Positions 9,581 to 18,858 of a stretch of 64,000 nt of DNA are shown here, piece after piece. Below the pieces are notes generated by a model. It searched no databases. It worked only from the letters and a program-made list of their open reading frames with translations, and had not been told where the DNA came from. The translations under genes were made by a program, and so were the position numbers. Source of the stretch: Chryseobacterium sp. KLBC 52 (lineage in GTDB: Bacteria; Bacteroidota; Bacteroidia; Flavobacteriales; Weeksellaceae); assembly GCF_003347605.1 (NCBI RefSeq), contig NZ_QDFZ01000005.1, positions 186,001-250,000 on the forward strand, read 5' to 3'. Each line of letters starts with the position of its first letter. The stretch's first letter is position 1.

Positions 9581-9914
9581 ATTTAATATGACTAAAAAAT
9601 AAACGTAAAGTTATCACAGTTACGTATATAAAGTAAAGAGTGCAAAGGGAGAATCAATTTTATCGATTTATTTATGCAAATGTATAATCATAAAGCTTCT
9701 TCAGCGACACAGTCGCACTTCTTTGCCTTCTCAAAATGAGCATCTGAACCATTGTTACTTTGCGTTAACGAAAATAGAAACATGACATTTGACATGTTTT
9801 ACATATTGATAAATACTATTTAACGCATAATTCATTTTAAAATAATATTTTTAAGAAGTGAATAGTTGTAAAGGATTTTTAGATGAATAACAAAAGAACT
9901 TTTATCAAAACTTT
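9581..9914. other. Intergenic region with a small palindrome, no gene seen
   Basis: About 330 bases without a convincing gene. AAACATG-ACATTTGA-CATGTTT at 9778-9799 is an inverted repeat that could be an operator for the gene at 9915. A phrase around 9758-9775 (ACTTTGCGTTAACGAAAA) resembles the degenerate intergenic repeats seen elsewhere in the window. No clear TAnnTTTG box was found. Confidence 0.4.
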
Positions 9915-11723
9915 ATGACACAAAAACCTTTGCACAATTTCCATATTCCAGTAATGGGTCTGGCTTACACTATCGACAGCCCGATTCGTGTTGCCCAGTA
10001 TGGAATTTCTTCCGTCATCTCTATTATTGATGATGAAATCCTGGAAAAAATGAAGAACTTTTATAACAAAAAGTTCAACCTTGACTATTTCGGGATCTCA
10101 ACAAAAACAGAAGATTACAGAGCAAAAAGAGTTACCGCTTATCTGGATATGGTAGATGATATCGTGAATGAAAAATTTGAATCTTTCAAACAGGAAATCA
10201 GCAAAAACAAGGAAGCTTTGAAGGATTTCATAGCTATGCTTCCGAATACTTCAGATCTAAAAAACAGCTTACAACATTTAATCCATCAAAAGGAGAACTG
10301 GAGTTCCAATATTAAAAACTTCATTGAATCGAATTTAAAGCCGGGAAGTATTGATGTCAATATCATGACGAAAGTAGATAAAGACAACTATCAGAATAAT
10401 GAACAGCTTCCTGTGATGTATAACGATGCACATGCCTCACTGCGCGGATTTGCCAAAAGCAAATTATCATCATCAATGGTTCTTTCTGCAGGGATGAATC
10501 CCCGTTTGTACAGCTATATGGAGGAGTTTGAAGATTTTTTCCCGGACGAAAACGGAAACATCAAAAAGAAAATTATCCTTAAAGTAAGCGATTTCCGTTC
10601 GGCTATGATTCAGGGGAACTTTCTGGCCAAAAAAGGATTATGGGTTTCTGAATACAGAATAGAATCCGGATTGAATTGCGGAGGCCATGCATTTGCTACT
10701 GAAGGAATGCTTCTCGGGCCCATTATGGAAGAATTCAAGCAGAAAAAAAACGATCTGATACAATCTGCTCATGCCTTAATGACGACTGCTTTGGAACAAA
10801 AAGGAAGATATGTAGTTTCCGAACCTTTAGAAATGAAAATCACTGTTCAGGGTGGAGTAGGAACTTCTGAAGAACATGAGTTTTTATTGGCTAACTATAG
10901 CGTAGACAGCGTAGGATGGGGTTCCCCATTTTTACTCGTACCCGAAGCGACATCGGTAGATACAGAAACCAGAAATTTACTTGTACAATCCCAAGAGCAG
11001 GATTTCTATCTGAGTAATATTTCGCCATTGGGAGTGCCTTTCAATACCGTAAAAGGGACATCTAACGAAGTATTGAAGTTTGAAAAAGAAGCAAAAGGGA
11101 AATATGGAAGTTCTTGTCCTAAAAAACTTCTCGCACTCAGCAAAGAATTTTCTCCGGAAGGAACCTGTACCGCTTCCAGAAAGTATCAGGATATCAAACT
11201 GAAAGAACTGTTCGAAAACAAGCAAACCTTGACCGAAAAGGAATTCAATAAAAGAAAATCCGAAATTACCGATAAAGCCTGCCTTTGTGTAGGACTTGTG
11301 AATGCAGCATACATGGAACAGAACCTTGAAATTAAAGGTGAAAAGCAAGGCGTGGTGATATGTCCCGGACCGAATATTGCCTTCTTTGATAAGGAAGTTT
11401 CTCTTTCGGAAATGGTACAACACATCTACGGAAACAATAATATTCTTTCAGATAATCAACGCCCGAATATGTTCATCAACGAATTGAAAATGTATGTGGA
11501 TTACCTGAGAAAGGAAATCACCGAATGCACTGTACAGATTACCCATTCGCAGACAAAAAAATGGAATGCTTTCAGGAAAAATGTTCTTGAAGGGATAGCA
11601 TATTATCATGAGCTTTTTACAGCATCATCATTCTTCAGCAACGGTTTATCAACCATCCATCTTCAATTACAGGAATATAAACTTCAGCTTATTGCTATTG
11701 AGATTCCGCAGGTTGAAAAATAA
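9915..11723 (+). CDS. Conserved protein of unknown function with a cysteine cluster
   Basis: A 602-residue protein without signal peptide or membrane segments, so probably cytoplasmic. I do not recognise a characterised family. The N-terminus (HIPVMGLAYTIDSPIRVAQYGISSVISI) looks like the first strand-helix of a TIM-barrel flavin or IMPDH-type enzyme. A glycine-rich segment NCGGHAFATEGMLLGP lies near residue 255. Cysteines at 401, 418, 456 and 458 (SSCPKK, EGTCTA, KACLC), followed by VICPGPN, could hold an iron-sulfur cluster or zinc. The gene stands alone between two terminators. An oxidoreductase or metalloenzyme is a guess; the coding call is firm. Confidence 0.8.
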   Translation: MTQKPLHNFHIPVMGLAYTIDSPIRVAQYGISSVISIIDDEILEKMKNFYNKKFNLDYFGISTKTEDYRAKRVTAYLDMVDDIVNEKFESFKQEISKNKEALKDFIAMLPNTSDLKNSLQHLIHQKENWSSNIKNFIESNLKPGSIDVNIMTKVDKDNYQNNEQLPVMYNDAHASLRGFAKSKLSSSMVLSAGMNPRLYSYMEEFEDFFPDENGNIKKKIILKVSDFRSAMIQGNFLAKKGLWVSEYRIESGLNCGGHAFATEGMLLGPIMEEFKQKKNDLIQSAHALMTTALEQKGRYVVSEPLEMKITVQGGVGTSEEHEFLLANYSVDSVGWGSPFLLVPEATSVDTETRNLLVQSQEQDFYLSNISPLGVPFNTVKGTSNEVLKFEKEAKGKYGSSCPKKLLALSKEFSPEGTCTASRKYQDIKLKELFENKQTLTEKEFNKRKSEITDKACLCVGLVNAAYMEQNLEIKGEKQGVVICPGPNIAFFDKEVSLSEMVQHIYGNNNILSDNQRPNMFINELKMYVDYLRKEITECTVQITHSQTKKWNAFRKNVLEGIAYYHELFTASSFFSNGLSTIHLQLQEYKLQLIAIEIPQVEK

Positions 11724-11747
11724 CCGTATTTTTAATTGATAGATAAT

Positions 11748-11782
11748 AAAAACAGCTTTTACATGGCTGTTTTTATTTTTTT
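11748..11782 (+). terminator. Rho-independent terminator
   Basis: AAAAACAGC (11748-11756) pairs with GCTGTTTTT (11766-11774), followed by a T-rich run. It lies 24 bases after the stop of the 602-residue unknown protein. Confidence 0.8.
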
Positions 11783-11828
11783 AGTTACTAATTAAATCAC
11801 ATGTATTTTGTTAGAGAGGCACAAAAGC

Positions 11829-12055
11829 GTAAGAGCATTTCAACTTTGATCAATGTGAGATTTTAAATAGACAATATGATATAAATTTTTCTCGCAGATA
11901 AAACAGATTACGCAGATATTGATATTTAAATCAGCGTATTCTGCAAAATCAGCGTGAGATAAAAAATAAACTATGATGTAATCAATTTTATAGGAGATAA
12001 GATTTTGCGTCTTAAAACAGTTAGCTTTTAATTTATTTGCTCCTTTGCGATTTTC
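11829..12055. repeat. Long intergenic repeat, family R2, copy 1
   Basis: About 227 bases that reappear in opposite orientation at 58241-58468. Matching landmarks in the same order are: ATTTCAACTTTG; TTTTTCTCGCAGAT; ACAGATTACGCAGAT; AAATCAGCGTGAGATAAAAAA; TCAATTTTAT-GGAGATAA; and TTGCGTCTT. Inside, direct and inverted CAGATTA/GCAGAT-type words can form a long imperfect hairpin. It has no open frame with coding character. Sequences of this kind (TCTCGCAGATTACGCAGAT) are familiar from intergenic regions of Chryseobacterium and Flavobacterium. It fills most of the 467-base gap before the aldo/keto reductase gene. Confidence 0.75.
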
Positions 12056-12190
12056 CAACAATGGCATTAATCAAAAAACTGAGGAAACATCAGCATTCCC
12101 ATTTATAATAACTATAGGCAGAATGGCTATTTTGAATATTCCCCAGGCTTAATATTTCTTACCTTAGAGGTCACTTAATAAATTATTTTT

Positions 12191-13135
12191 ATGGAAAAAA
12201 GAAAAATCAAAAACACCGATTTATCGATTGCCCCAATCAATTTCGGAGGAAATGTTTTTGGATGGACATTGGACGAGAAACAGTCTTTTGATATACTGGA
12301 CCGCTTTACTGAAGCCGGATTCAATTTTATAGATACTGCAGATACCTATTCATGGTGGGTGAACGGTAAAGGCGGACAGTCTGAAGAGATCATCGGAAAA
12401 TGGATGAAAAGCAGAGCGAACCGTAATGACATTGTTCTGGCAACCAAAGTAGGTTCAGAAACGAAGGAACATGGTTATGATATCAGCAAAAAGCATATCC
12501 TTAAATCTGTAGATGAGTCTCTGCTAAGACTTCAGACGGATCATATTGATCTTTACTACACGCATTTTGATGATAATACCACTCCGGTGGAAGAAACGCT
12601 TTCAGCTTATGATGAGATTATTAAAGCGGGAAAAGTACGTTATATTGCGGCTTCCAACTTATCTCCGGAACGTTTGAAAGCATCATTTGAAGCTGCCGAA
12701 AAGAATAACCTTCCCAAATATGTTGCCTTACAGCCTCATTATAATTTAATGGAAAGAGAAGGCTTTGAGCAAAATTATGCTCCTCTGGCAGAACAGTTTG
12801 ACTTAAGTGTATTTCCGTATTGGTCACTGGCGGCAGGTTTCTTAACAGGTAAATACCGTGATGAAGCAGATCTGGCAAAAAGTGCAAGAGGTGAAGGGGT
12901 AAGAAAATATTTAAACCCTAAAGGACTTGAAGTTCTAAAAGCACTGGATCAGGTAAGTGCAAAGCATAATACTACACAAGGAACGGTTTCTTTAGCATGG
13001 TTATTATCCAATCCTTTAATTACAGCACCTATTGTAAGTGCGACCAGTGCCTCACAGCTTGAAACAGTCTTCAATGCGCCAAAACTTATTTTGGATCAGG
13101 AGGATATTGAGCTGCTGAATAACGCAAGCAACTAA
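12191..13135 (+). CDS. Aldo/keto reductase
   Basis: A 314-residue NAD(P)H-dependent oxidoreductase of the AKR superfamily, expected to be an (alpha/beta)8 barrel in the cytoplasm. Family marks include FIDTADTYS (catalytic Asp/Tyr near residue 50), the lysine in TKVGSETKE, DLYYTHFDD with the catalytic His, and the C-terminal cofactor loop PIVSATSASQLE. Closest in pattern to the YajO/AKR11 group acting on short aldehydes; the true substrate is unknown. A single gene with its own terminator. A second, distinct AKR is encoded at 17793. Confidence 0.88.
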   Translation: MEKRKIKNTDLSIAPINFGGNVFGWTLDEKQSFDILDRFTEAGFNFIDTADTYSWWVNGKGGQSEEIIGKWMKSRANRNDIVLATKVGSETKEHGYDISKKHILKSVDESLLRLQTDHIDLYYTHFDDNTTPVEETLSAYDEIIKAGKVRYIAASNLSPERLKASFEAAEKNNLPKYVALQPHYNLMEREGFEQNYAPLAEQFDLSVFPYWSLAAGFLTGKYRDEADLAKSARGEGVRKYLNPKGLEVLKALDQVSAKHNTTQGTVSLAWLLSNPLITAPIVSATSASQLETVFNAPKLILDQEDIELLNNASN

Positions 13136-13165
13136 TTTTCTCGACTTTCATTATAGACTAAAATG

Positions 13166-13194
13166 AAATCCGTTCATTGCTGAACGGATTTTTT
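13166..13194 (+). terminator. Rho-independent terminator
   Basis: AAATCCGTTCA (13166-13176), loop TTGC, then TGAACGGATTT (13181-13191) and a T run: a perfect 11-bp stem 30 bases after the aldo/keto reductase stop codon. Confidence 0.88.
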
Positions 13195-13210
13195 ATGATG
13201 TGACGAGGCT

Positions 13211-13265
13211 AACCACCCCGTCAAAAATTCTTTGAATTTTCGCCACACCTCCGGAGGAGGGGAAT
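13211..13265 (+). repeat. Two-hairpin intergenic repeat, family R1, copy A
   Basis: About 55 bases shared with 53486-53540 and 59424-59477. The unit starts AACCACCCCGTC, then a perfect hairpin AAAATTC-TTT-GAATTTT, then a GC-rich hairpin, here CCTCC-GGA-GGAGG. It lies between converging genes (AKR and ClC). Confidence 0.8.
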
Positions 13266-13299
13266 GGAGTTCTTCAGTTGTGATATTCTACTTTGAATA

Positions 13300-15147
13300 T
13301 TAATCGGAATATTCCTTCAAAAGCTGTCTGTAGCTCATTAATATGGAAGATTTTGAAATAAAACCGATAAAATCATTATGGTCACTTACTACAGGTAAAT
13401 TCCATACTCCCGTATCATCAAAGGTCTGAAGGATATCCAGTGGTTTATTTTCGCGGTGCAGAACAGCTGGCGGAGCTTTCATGATCTGCGCAACCGTCTG
13501 CGAGGTTTCCGTTTCTTTGTTAAAAAGATATGGTCTTATATCATCTAATGTAAGAACTCCTCTCAGTTTTCTGTTTTCATCCACAACGGCGAAAATATTT
13601 TTATCCCCGTTCTTTACCATTTCAAACAGTTCTGTAACGGATGCATTTTCATTAATGGTCTGTGAATATTTATCAATAAAATCTTCTGTTCTTAAGGCAA
13701 AAAGAAGGTTTTTGTCATGTTTATTTGTGAAAATTTTTCCTTCATCTGCCAATGATTTTAATTCCGGTGAAATTGGGGAGAACCATTTGGCAATAAGGTA
13801 AGATATGATGGAGGCAATCATCAGAGGGATAAACAAATCATATCCGAAACTTGACTCTGCAATCAGAAATATAGCCGTAAGCGGGGCATATAGCACACCA
13901 CTCATGGCACCTGCCATTCCAACCAGCACAAGATTCGTTACCGGAACATCTGTAAAACCAATATGCTGGCAAACCAATGCAAATAAATAGCCCAAAGTTC
14001 CTCCGGCAAAAAGAGAAGGAGCAAAGTTTCCGCCGTTCCCTCCGCTAAAGATCGTGAATGAGGTGGCAAATGCCTTTAAAAGCAATACCAGAACTAAAAA
14101 TATAATAATGGTCCAGTCTCCGATCTCAAAATACCTGAAAAAACTGTTTTCAATAATAGAGTAGGTATTTCCGTTGGTAAAAGCTTTTACCGTTTCATAT
14201 CCTTCCCCAAACAACGGTGGAAAAAGAACACATAACAGGGAAAGTACAGCGCCTCCAAACATGGCTTTACGCATTTTAGAGAGCTGAAGCCCTTTTATAA
14301 AATGCTCTACTTTTTGAGAAATAATCACAAAATAACGGGCATATAACCCTGTAACAATTCCCAAAATAAGATAATACGGAACATTTTTATAGTTGAACGG
14401 ATCTCTGGTGTAAAATCTGAAAAGAACATCTTCCTGAAGCAAAATCCTTGATAAAAGGCTTCCGCAGACTGCAGCCACAACCAGCGGAATAAAATCTGTG
14501 AAGACTACTCCGGTTAAAAGAATTTCAAAGGCAAACATAATCCCGGCAATAGGAGCATTGAAAGCAGACGCAATCCCGGCAGTAGCACCAGCAGCCAGCA
14601 ACAACGTACGTTCTTTATAACTCAGTCTGTAGGTCTGCGCATAATTGGAACCAATAGCAGCTCCGGTAACGGCAATAGGGCTTTCCAATCCTGCCGAGCC
14701 TCCCAATCCTACGGTAACAGCACTTTGTATCACCTGAGAATACATTTTAACGGAGGCCACAATACTGGAATTCTGTGCAATTTCGTATAAAATAGCCCCA
14801 ATACCTTTACGATCCTGACCTTTGAACAAAGTCAATACAATCATCGTTGTCAGAACAATTCCTAAAAAAGGAAAAACAATATAGAATAAAATCTGATATT
14901 CAAAATGAACTTTATTCGTAATAAAATAATGAATATTGTGCACCAGGGTTTTCAGGATAACTCCCGCAAGGCCAGCTGTGCAGCCTACCAGAATTCCGGA
15001 AAGAACAAGAAACTGATTTCGGCTCAGCCTGTTGTTCAGCCAGTGCAGAATAAGTTCATAACTGCGTGCTTTTTCAAGTCCGTATTTTTGGAAATCTCTT
15101 TTAAATTTAAGGAAACTAAGGTATTTTTTTTTGTTGTGAATTTTCAC
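13300..15147 (-). CDS. ClC-type chloride channel/antiporter with CBS domains
   Basis: A 615-residue inner-membrane protein. The first 450 residues hold the ClC core with about 10-12 hydrophobic helices. The anion-selectivity and gating region is present as GSAGLESP, placing the gating glutamate at E155, together with FNAPIAGIMFAFE and GGNGGNFAPSLFAGG. Two CBS domains follow (about 490-550 and 560-612), typical of a regulatory, nucleotide-binding tail. The start codon is GTG at 15147 (reverse strand); no nearby ATG fits better. The upstream gene on the same strand is an SDR 123 bases away. Whether it is a channel or a Cl-/H+ exchanger is not decided, though the gating Glu is compatible with exchange. 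Confidence 0.9.
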   Translation of the reverse strand: MKIHNKKKYLSFLKFKRDFQKYGLEKARSYELILHWLNNRLSRNQFLVLSGILVGCTAGLAGVILKTLVHNIHYFITNKVHFEYQILFYIVFPFLGIVLTTMIVLTLFKGQDRKGIGAILYEIAQNSSIVASVKMYSQVIQSAVTVGLGGSAGLESPIAVTGAAIGSNYAQTYRLSYKERTLLLAAGATAGIASAFNAPIAGIMFAFEILLTGVVFTDFIPLVVAAVCGSLLSRILLQEDVLFRFYTRDPFNYKNVPYYLILGIVTGLYARYFVIISQKVEHFIKGLQLSKMRKAMFGGAVLSLLCVLFPPLFGEGYETVKAFTNGNTYSIIENSFFRYFEIGDWTIIIFLVLVLLLKAFATSFTIFSGGNGGNFAPSLFAGGTLGYLFALVCQHIGFTDVPVTNLVLVGMAGAMSGVLYAPLTAIFLIAESSFGYDLFIPLMIASIISYLIAKWFSPISPELKSLADEGKIFTNKHDKNLLFALRTEDFIDKYSQTINENASVTELFEMVKNGDKNIFAVVDENRKLRGVLTLDDIRPYLFNKETETSQTVAQIMKAPPAVLHRENKPLDILQTFDDTGVWNLPVVSDHNDFIGFISKSSILMSYRQLLKEYSD

Positions 15148-15270
15148 CGTCGAAATATTTTACACTATCATCAGATTGATACAGCACCGTAAATTTATGA
15201 AATATATCACAAAAAATATAGTAAAGAGACTTTTTCAAAATATATCGATGACTGTTTATTTCTATCAGTC

Positions 15271-16263
15271 TTATCTTATTTCTTTAGATTTTCCTGAAAA
15301 AATCAATCCAACGGCCAGTGCTCCAAGGAGTCCTGCGCCTGCCAAGATTAATGGTTTCTTTGGAATAGAAAATAATGTTTTTCCGTCAATTCTCATATTT
15401 CCTGTTGAAGGGTTCTGTACATTTCCTCCGGTATTTTCATCTTTATGGGCTTTTTTCATTAGCATTCTCACCCCAGCGGAAGATGCATAACGTATTATTC
15501 CGGGAAACATTTCATATAAGTTCTTAAAAACTACTGCTGACCAATCCGGATAAGAAGCTTCCATTGGATTTTTGGCTGTTTTTACAATTGAAGCTGCTAG
15601 TTTACGAGGATCAAACGCTGGAGGAGGTGTACTGAGTTTTATTCCTGAATAATTAGCCGCATGGTCTATTCCTGAAGATTTCTGAAAACCGGGGTAAAGT
15701 GCGCAGATATGAATATCAGGAAAGTCTGAAACCTCTCCCTGCAATGTTTCTACCATTCCGCGGACTCCAAATTTTGAAGCAGTATAGGCTGTTCCATAAG
15801 GTGCGGGCATCCATCCTCCGATAGAAATATTATTCAGGAGAACTCCTTTTTTCTGTTTTTTAAAAACAGGAAGTACCGCATGTGCCGAATGCATATATCC
15901 CAAAAGGTTTGTTTTAACAATCTGATCACTGACATCAACCGGAATTTCCTCAAACTTACCAAATGCAAGCACTCCCGCATTATTGACCCAGTAATCAATT
16001 TTTCCGGTGAATTCAAGGGCTTCTTTTACAAGGTTCTGAACATCTTCTGCAACAGAAGTATCGGTAGGGACGGCAAGCACTGTAGCTCCCAGTTTTCTGC
16101 ATAATTCAGCGGTTTCTGTAAGCGCTTCTTCTCCTCTTGCTGCCAGCACAAGATCAGCTCCCTGCTCTGCAAAAGCTTCTGCCGTAGCCTTACCAATTCC
16201 GCTTGAAGCACCTGTGATGACAACTGTTTCTCCAAAAAATGGAGGTCTTCTTTGATTTTTCAT
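15271..16263 (-). CDS. SDR-family oxidoreductase with C-terminal membrane anchor
   Basis: A 330-residue short-chain dehydrogenase/reductase. The cofactor motif TGASSGIG is at residues 17-24, NNAG at 94-97, and the catalytic set is S147, Y160 and K164 (YTASK). It is longer than the classical 250 residues. The extra C-terminus ends with a hydrophobic helix (PLILAGAGLLGALAVGLIF), so the protein may be tethered to the inner membrane. It lies 33 bases downstream of the NDH-2-like gene on the same strand, suggesting co-transcription. Substrate unknown. Confidence 0.88.
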   Translation of the reverse strand: MKNQRRPPFFGETVVITGASSGIGKATAEAFAEQGADLVLAARGEEALTETAELCRKLGATVLAVPTDTSVAEDVQNLVKEALEFTGKIDYWVNNAGVLAFGKFEEIPVDVSDQIVKTNLLGYMHSAHAVLPVFKKQKKGVLLNNISIGGWMPAPYGTAYTASKFGVRGMVETLQGEVSDFPDIHICALYPGFQKSSGIDHAANYSGIKLSTPPPAFDPRKLAASIVKTAKNPMEASYPDWSAVVFKNLYEMFPGIIRYASSAGVRMLMKKAHKDENTGGNVQNPSTGNMRIDGKTLFSIPKKPLILAGAGLLGALAVGLIFSGKSKEIR

Positions 16264-16296
16264 AATATGATAGATTTAAGTGTTCTTATTTTTTTA

Positions 16297-17568
16297 TCAT
16301 GATCCGTTTTCTGTATTTCTTTTTGGAAAGAGGATCAGCCTGATGGATGGGTTATTGGTGATAAACAACCGGAACCAGTCCATCGCCAGCTGAAGTTTAT
16401 TTTTAAACCCTACCAGCGGAATGATGTGAATGAAAAGCCAGGTAAGCCACGCTATAAAACCGTTAAAAGAATTTTTCGGAAGATCTACAACCGCGTTGTA
16501 TTTGGATATAATGGCCATACTTCCTTTGTCATTGTACCGGAATTGCTCCAGGACCTTTCCGTCTTCTATCCGTTTAAAATTGGCAGCGAGGTTTTTACTC
16601 TGCTGAATGGCGACCTGAGCAAGTTGAGGATGTCCTTTAGGATATTTTTCTTCGGAAAGCATCAGACAAATATCTCCCAACGCATACATATTGGTAGTTC
16701 CGGTTACTTTATTATAGTCGTCCACTAGTATTCGTCTGCCTTTTCCAATGGTTTCTTCCGGTAATCCGGGGATTTCTTTTCCAATGACTCCTGAAGTCCA
16801 GATCAGGGTTTCGGTTTCGATAGAGCTTCCGTCACTTAAGATGACTTTATTATCCGTATAATCCTTTACAGAAACATTGAGAAGAATTTTCACCCCTAAT
16901 TCTTTCAACTTATCATAAGCCGTTTTCTGAGCCAGTTGGCTCATGGGCGAAAGTAAAGTAGGCAAGGCATCAATAAGATAAAGATTGGAAAGGCCCAGCT
17001 TGATTTCCGGATATTCTTTCTGAGCAATATATTTTCCCATTTCTGCCAGCATTCCTGCCAGTTCTACTCCTGTGGGTCCACCTCCTGCAATAACAATATT
17101 CTGAAGTTTTTCGGCTTCTTTAATATTTTTATTTCTGGCCGCTTCTTCCAGCGTGAGCAGAATATGGTTTCTGAGATACAGGGCTTCTTCGATATTTTTC
17201 ATAGGAAGAGCACATTTTTTCACGTTTTCCATTCCGAAAAAATTAGACTCAGTGCCCAATGCCAGCACCAGATAATCATAGCTGAGATTTCCGGTATCTG
17301 TTTCTATCGTCTTATTTTCCGGATATACTCTGACCAGACTTCCCATGTGAAATTTCACATTTTTATTGTTTGAAAACAGTTTTCTGAAAGGATAACTGAT
17401 ATTGGAAGCTTCTATAAACGAAGTAGCTACCTGATAGATAAGCGGAGGGAAAAAATGATAATTGTTTTTGTCAACAAGGGTTATTCTGAACCTTTTATCA
17501 TTCCTGAGAGATTTGATAAGATTAATGCCCGCAAATCCTCCTCCTACGATTAGAATATGCTTTTTCAT
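16297..17568 (-). CDS. NAD(P)/FAD-dependent oxidoreductase, NDH-2-like
   Basis: A 423-residue flavoprotein of the type II NADH dehydrogenase family. The N-terminal FAD Rossmann motif is VGGGFAGINL, and a second dinucleotide motif (IAGGGPTGVELAGMLAEM) binds NAD(P)H. The C-terminus has amphipathic/hydrophobic segments (FIAWLTWLFIHIIPLVGF) of the kind that bind NDH-2 to the membrane surface. It would pass electrons from NADH to quinone without pumping protons. It reads into the SDR gene 33 bases downstream. A close relative of NDH-2 with another acceptor is possible, but length and layout fit NDH-2. Confidence 0.88.
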   Translation of the reverse strand: MKKHILIVGGGFAGINLIKSLRNDKRFRITLVDKNNYHFFPPLIYQVATSFIEASNISYPFRKLFSNNKNVKFHMGSLVRVYPENKTIETDTGNLSYDYLVLALGTESNFFGMENVKKCALPMKNIEEALYLRNHILLTLEEAARNKNIKEAEKLQNIVIAGGGPTGVELAGMLAEMGKYIAQKEYPEIKLGLSNLYLIDALPTLLSPMSQLAQKTAYDKLKELGVKILLNVSVKDYTDNKVILSDGSSIETETLIWTSGVIGKEIPGLPEETIGKGRRILVDDYNKVTGTTNMYALGDICLMLSEEKYPKGHPQLAQVAIQQSKNLAANFKRIEDGKVLEQFRYNDKGSMAIISKYNAVVDLPKNSFNGFIAWLTWLFIHIIPLVGFKNKLQLAMDWFRLFITNNPSIRLILFPKRNTENGS

Positions 17569-17792
17569 AGTATGTGATTATTTCAAATGGTGTACTGAAT
17601 TTCATTCAATAACAAGACCAAAGGAGGTATAAAACAAATATTTAACATAATATACAAATTGCTGAAACAGCCTAAATATCAGCTCTCATTAAGAATTTCA
17701 GGTTTCAGCAGGTATTTTCTTTTTAACGTTTCATCCGGTATCAGCACGATGTTTGTACTTTACTGCTTATCCAACACTTTAAATATTCATCT

Positions 17793-18785
17793 ATGAAATC
17801 ACACATTTTAACAGAAAAGCACCAACTGGGAATAGGGGGTGTAGCAATAGGAACAGCTTTTGAAAATATTACAGATGAACAGGCTTATGAAATTCTACAG
17901 ACAGCCTGGGAAACCGGAATCCGGTATTATGATACGTCTCCCTGGTACGGATTGACCAAAAGTGAAAGAAGATTTGGACATTTTCTTAAAGATAAAGACA
18001 GGGATGATTTTATTTTCTCAACCAAAGTAGGAAGACTTTTTCATCAGGTTCCTGAATCCGATGTTCCGCCAACCATGTGGAAAAAACCTCTTGATTATGA
18101 CTTTTTTCATGATTATACGGCCGATGCCGTAAAGAAATCTATCGAAGACAGCCTGGAAAGAACGGGGTTGAGTCGTATTGATATTGTTTATATTCATGAT
18201 CTGTCTGAAGATCAGGTAGGAGACCGTTATCCTTATTTTCTGAAACAGGCAAGAAACGGAGCTTTTAAAATTCTTTCTGAACTTCGCAGTCAGGGTGTTA
18301 TAAAAGCATGGGGAATGGGTGTTAATAAAATTGAACCTATTTTAGATTGTATTGAATCTGCTGATCCGGATATCTGCCTTTCGGCAACACAATATTCTAT
18401 TCTGGAACATGAAGATGCTGTGGACCGTCTTCTTCCTGCAGTTAGAAAAGCAGGGGTGAAACTGGTTTCGGGAGCAGGATATAATTCAGGATATATAGCA
18501 GGAAGAGAACGTTATAATTATAAAGATGTGATTCCGAAGGGAATGCATGAAAAGAGAGCCAGAATGACTTCCATTGCTGAAAAGTATAATATAAGTCTTA
18601 TTGATGCCGCGCTGCATTTTGTACTGGCCGCAGATGAATTTGCTTCCATTATTCCGGGAGCCAGCCAGCCTGACCAGGTAAAAGACAATCTGAAGGCTCT
18701 TAATACCAAGATTCCGACCGAATTCTGGAAGGAATTGAAAAATGAAGGACTGATTTATGAGAAGGCACAGATTCCAGAGGAATAA
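17793..18785 (+). CDS. Aldo/keto reductase, L-fucose/D-threo-aldose dehydrogenase-like
   Basis: A 330-residue AKR protein. YYDTSPWYG carries the catalytic Asp and Tyr, STKVGRLF the lysine, and IDIVYIHDL the histidine. The pattern YYDTSPWYGLTKSERRFG and the Pro-rich insertion (PPTMWKKPLDYDFFHDYTADAV) are typical of the AKR branch annotated as D-threo-aldose 1-dehydrogenase or pyridoxal 4-dehydrogenase. It is divergent from the NDH-2-like gene and lies 73 bases before the response-regulator gene. Whether it belongs to sugar or vitamin B6 metabolism is open. Confidence 0.85.
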   Translation: MKSHILTEKHQLGIGGVAIGTAFENITDEQAYEILQTAWETGIRYYDTSPWYGLTKSERRFGHFLKDKDRDDFIFSTKVGRLFHQVPESDVPPTMWKKPLDYDFFHDYTADAVKKSIEDSLERTGLSRIDIVYIHDLSEDQVGDRYPYFLKQARNGAFKILSELRSQGVIKAWGMGVNKIEPILDCIESADPDICLSATQYSILEHEDAVDRLLPAVRKAGVKLVSGAGYNSGYIAGRERYNYKDVIPKGMHEKRARMTSIAEKYNISLIDAALHFVLAADEFASIIPGASQPDQVKDNLKALNTKIPTEFWKELKNEGLIYEKAQIPEE

Positions 18786-18820
18786 CATATTTTCATTTTT
18801 CATTCTTTAAATAGTTTAAA

Positions 18821-18854
18821 TTCAAAATTTCTTCTAAATTTAATGATAGATTTA
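18821..18854 (+). promoter_or_regulatory. Putative response-regulator box plus -7 box before the regulator gene
   Basis: TTCAAAATTTCTTCTAAAT at 18821-18839 holds two heptamers (TTCAAAA, TTCTAAA) 11 bases apart, the spacing used by OmpR/PhoB-family dimers. Seven bases later comes TAGATTTA (18847-18854), close to the -7 consensus TAnnTTTG. The box sits where a -33 element would be, as at activator-dependent promoters. The same arrangement recurs at 21270-21303. Confidence 0.55.
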
Positions 18855-18858
18855 TCGC

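Noticed and set aside
10977-11425. Two long minus-strand open frames inside the 602-residue gene
   Set aside because: They overlap the clear plus-strand gene, have unusual composition, and lack promoters or family marks.
13300-15147. GTG start of the ClC gene as a sign of truncation
   Set aside because: The N-terminus before the first helix is of normal length and charged, as in relatives, so the gene looks complete.
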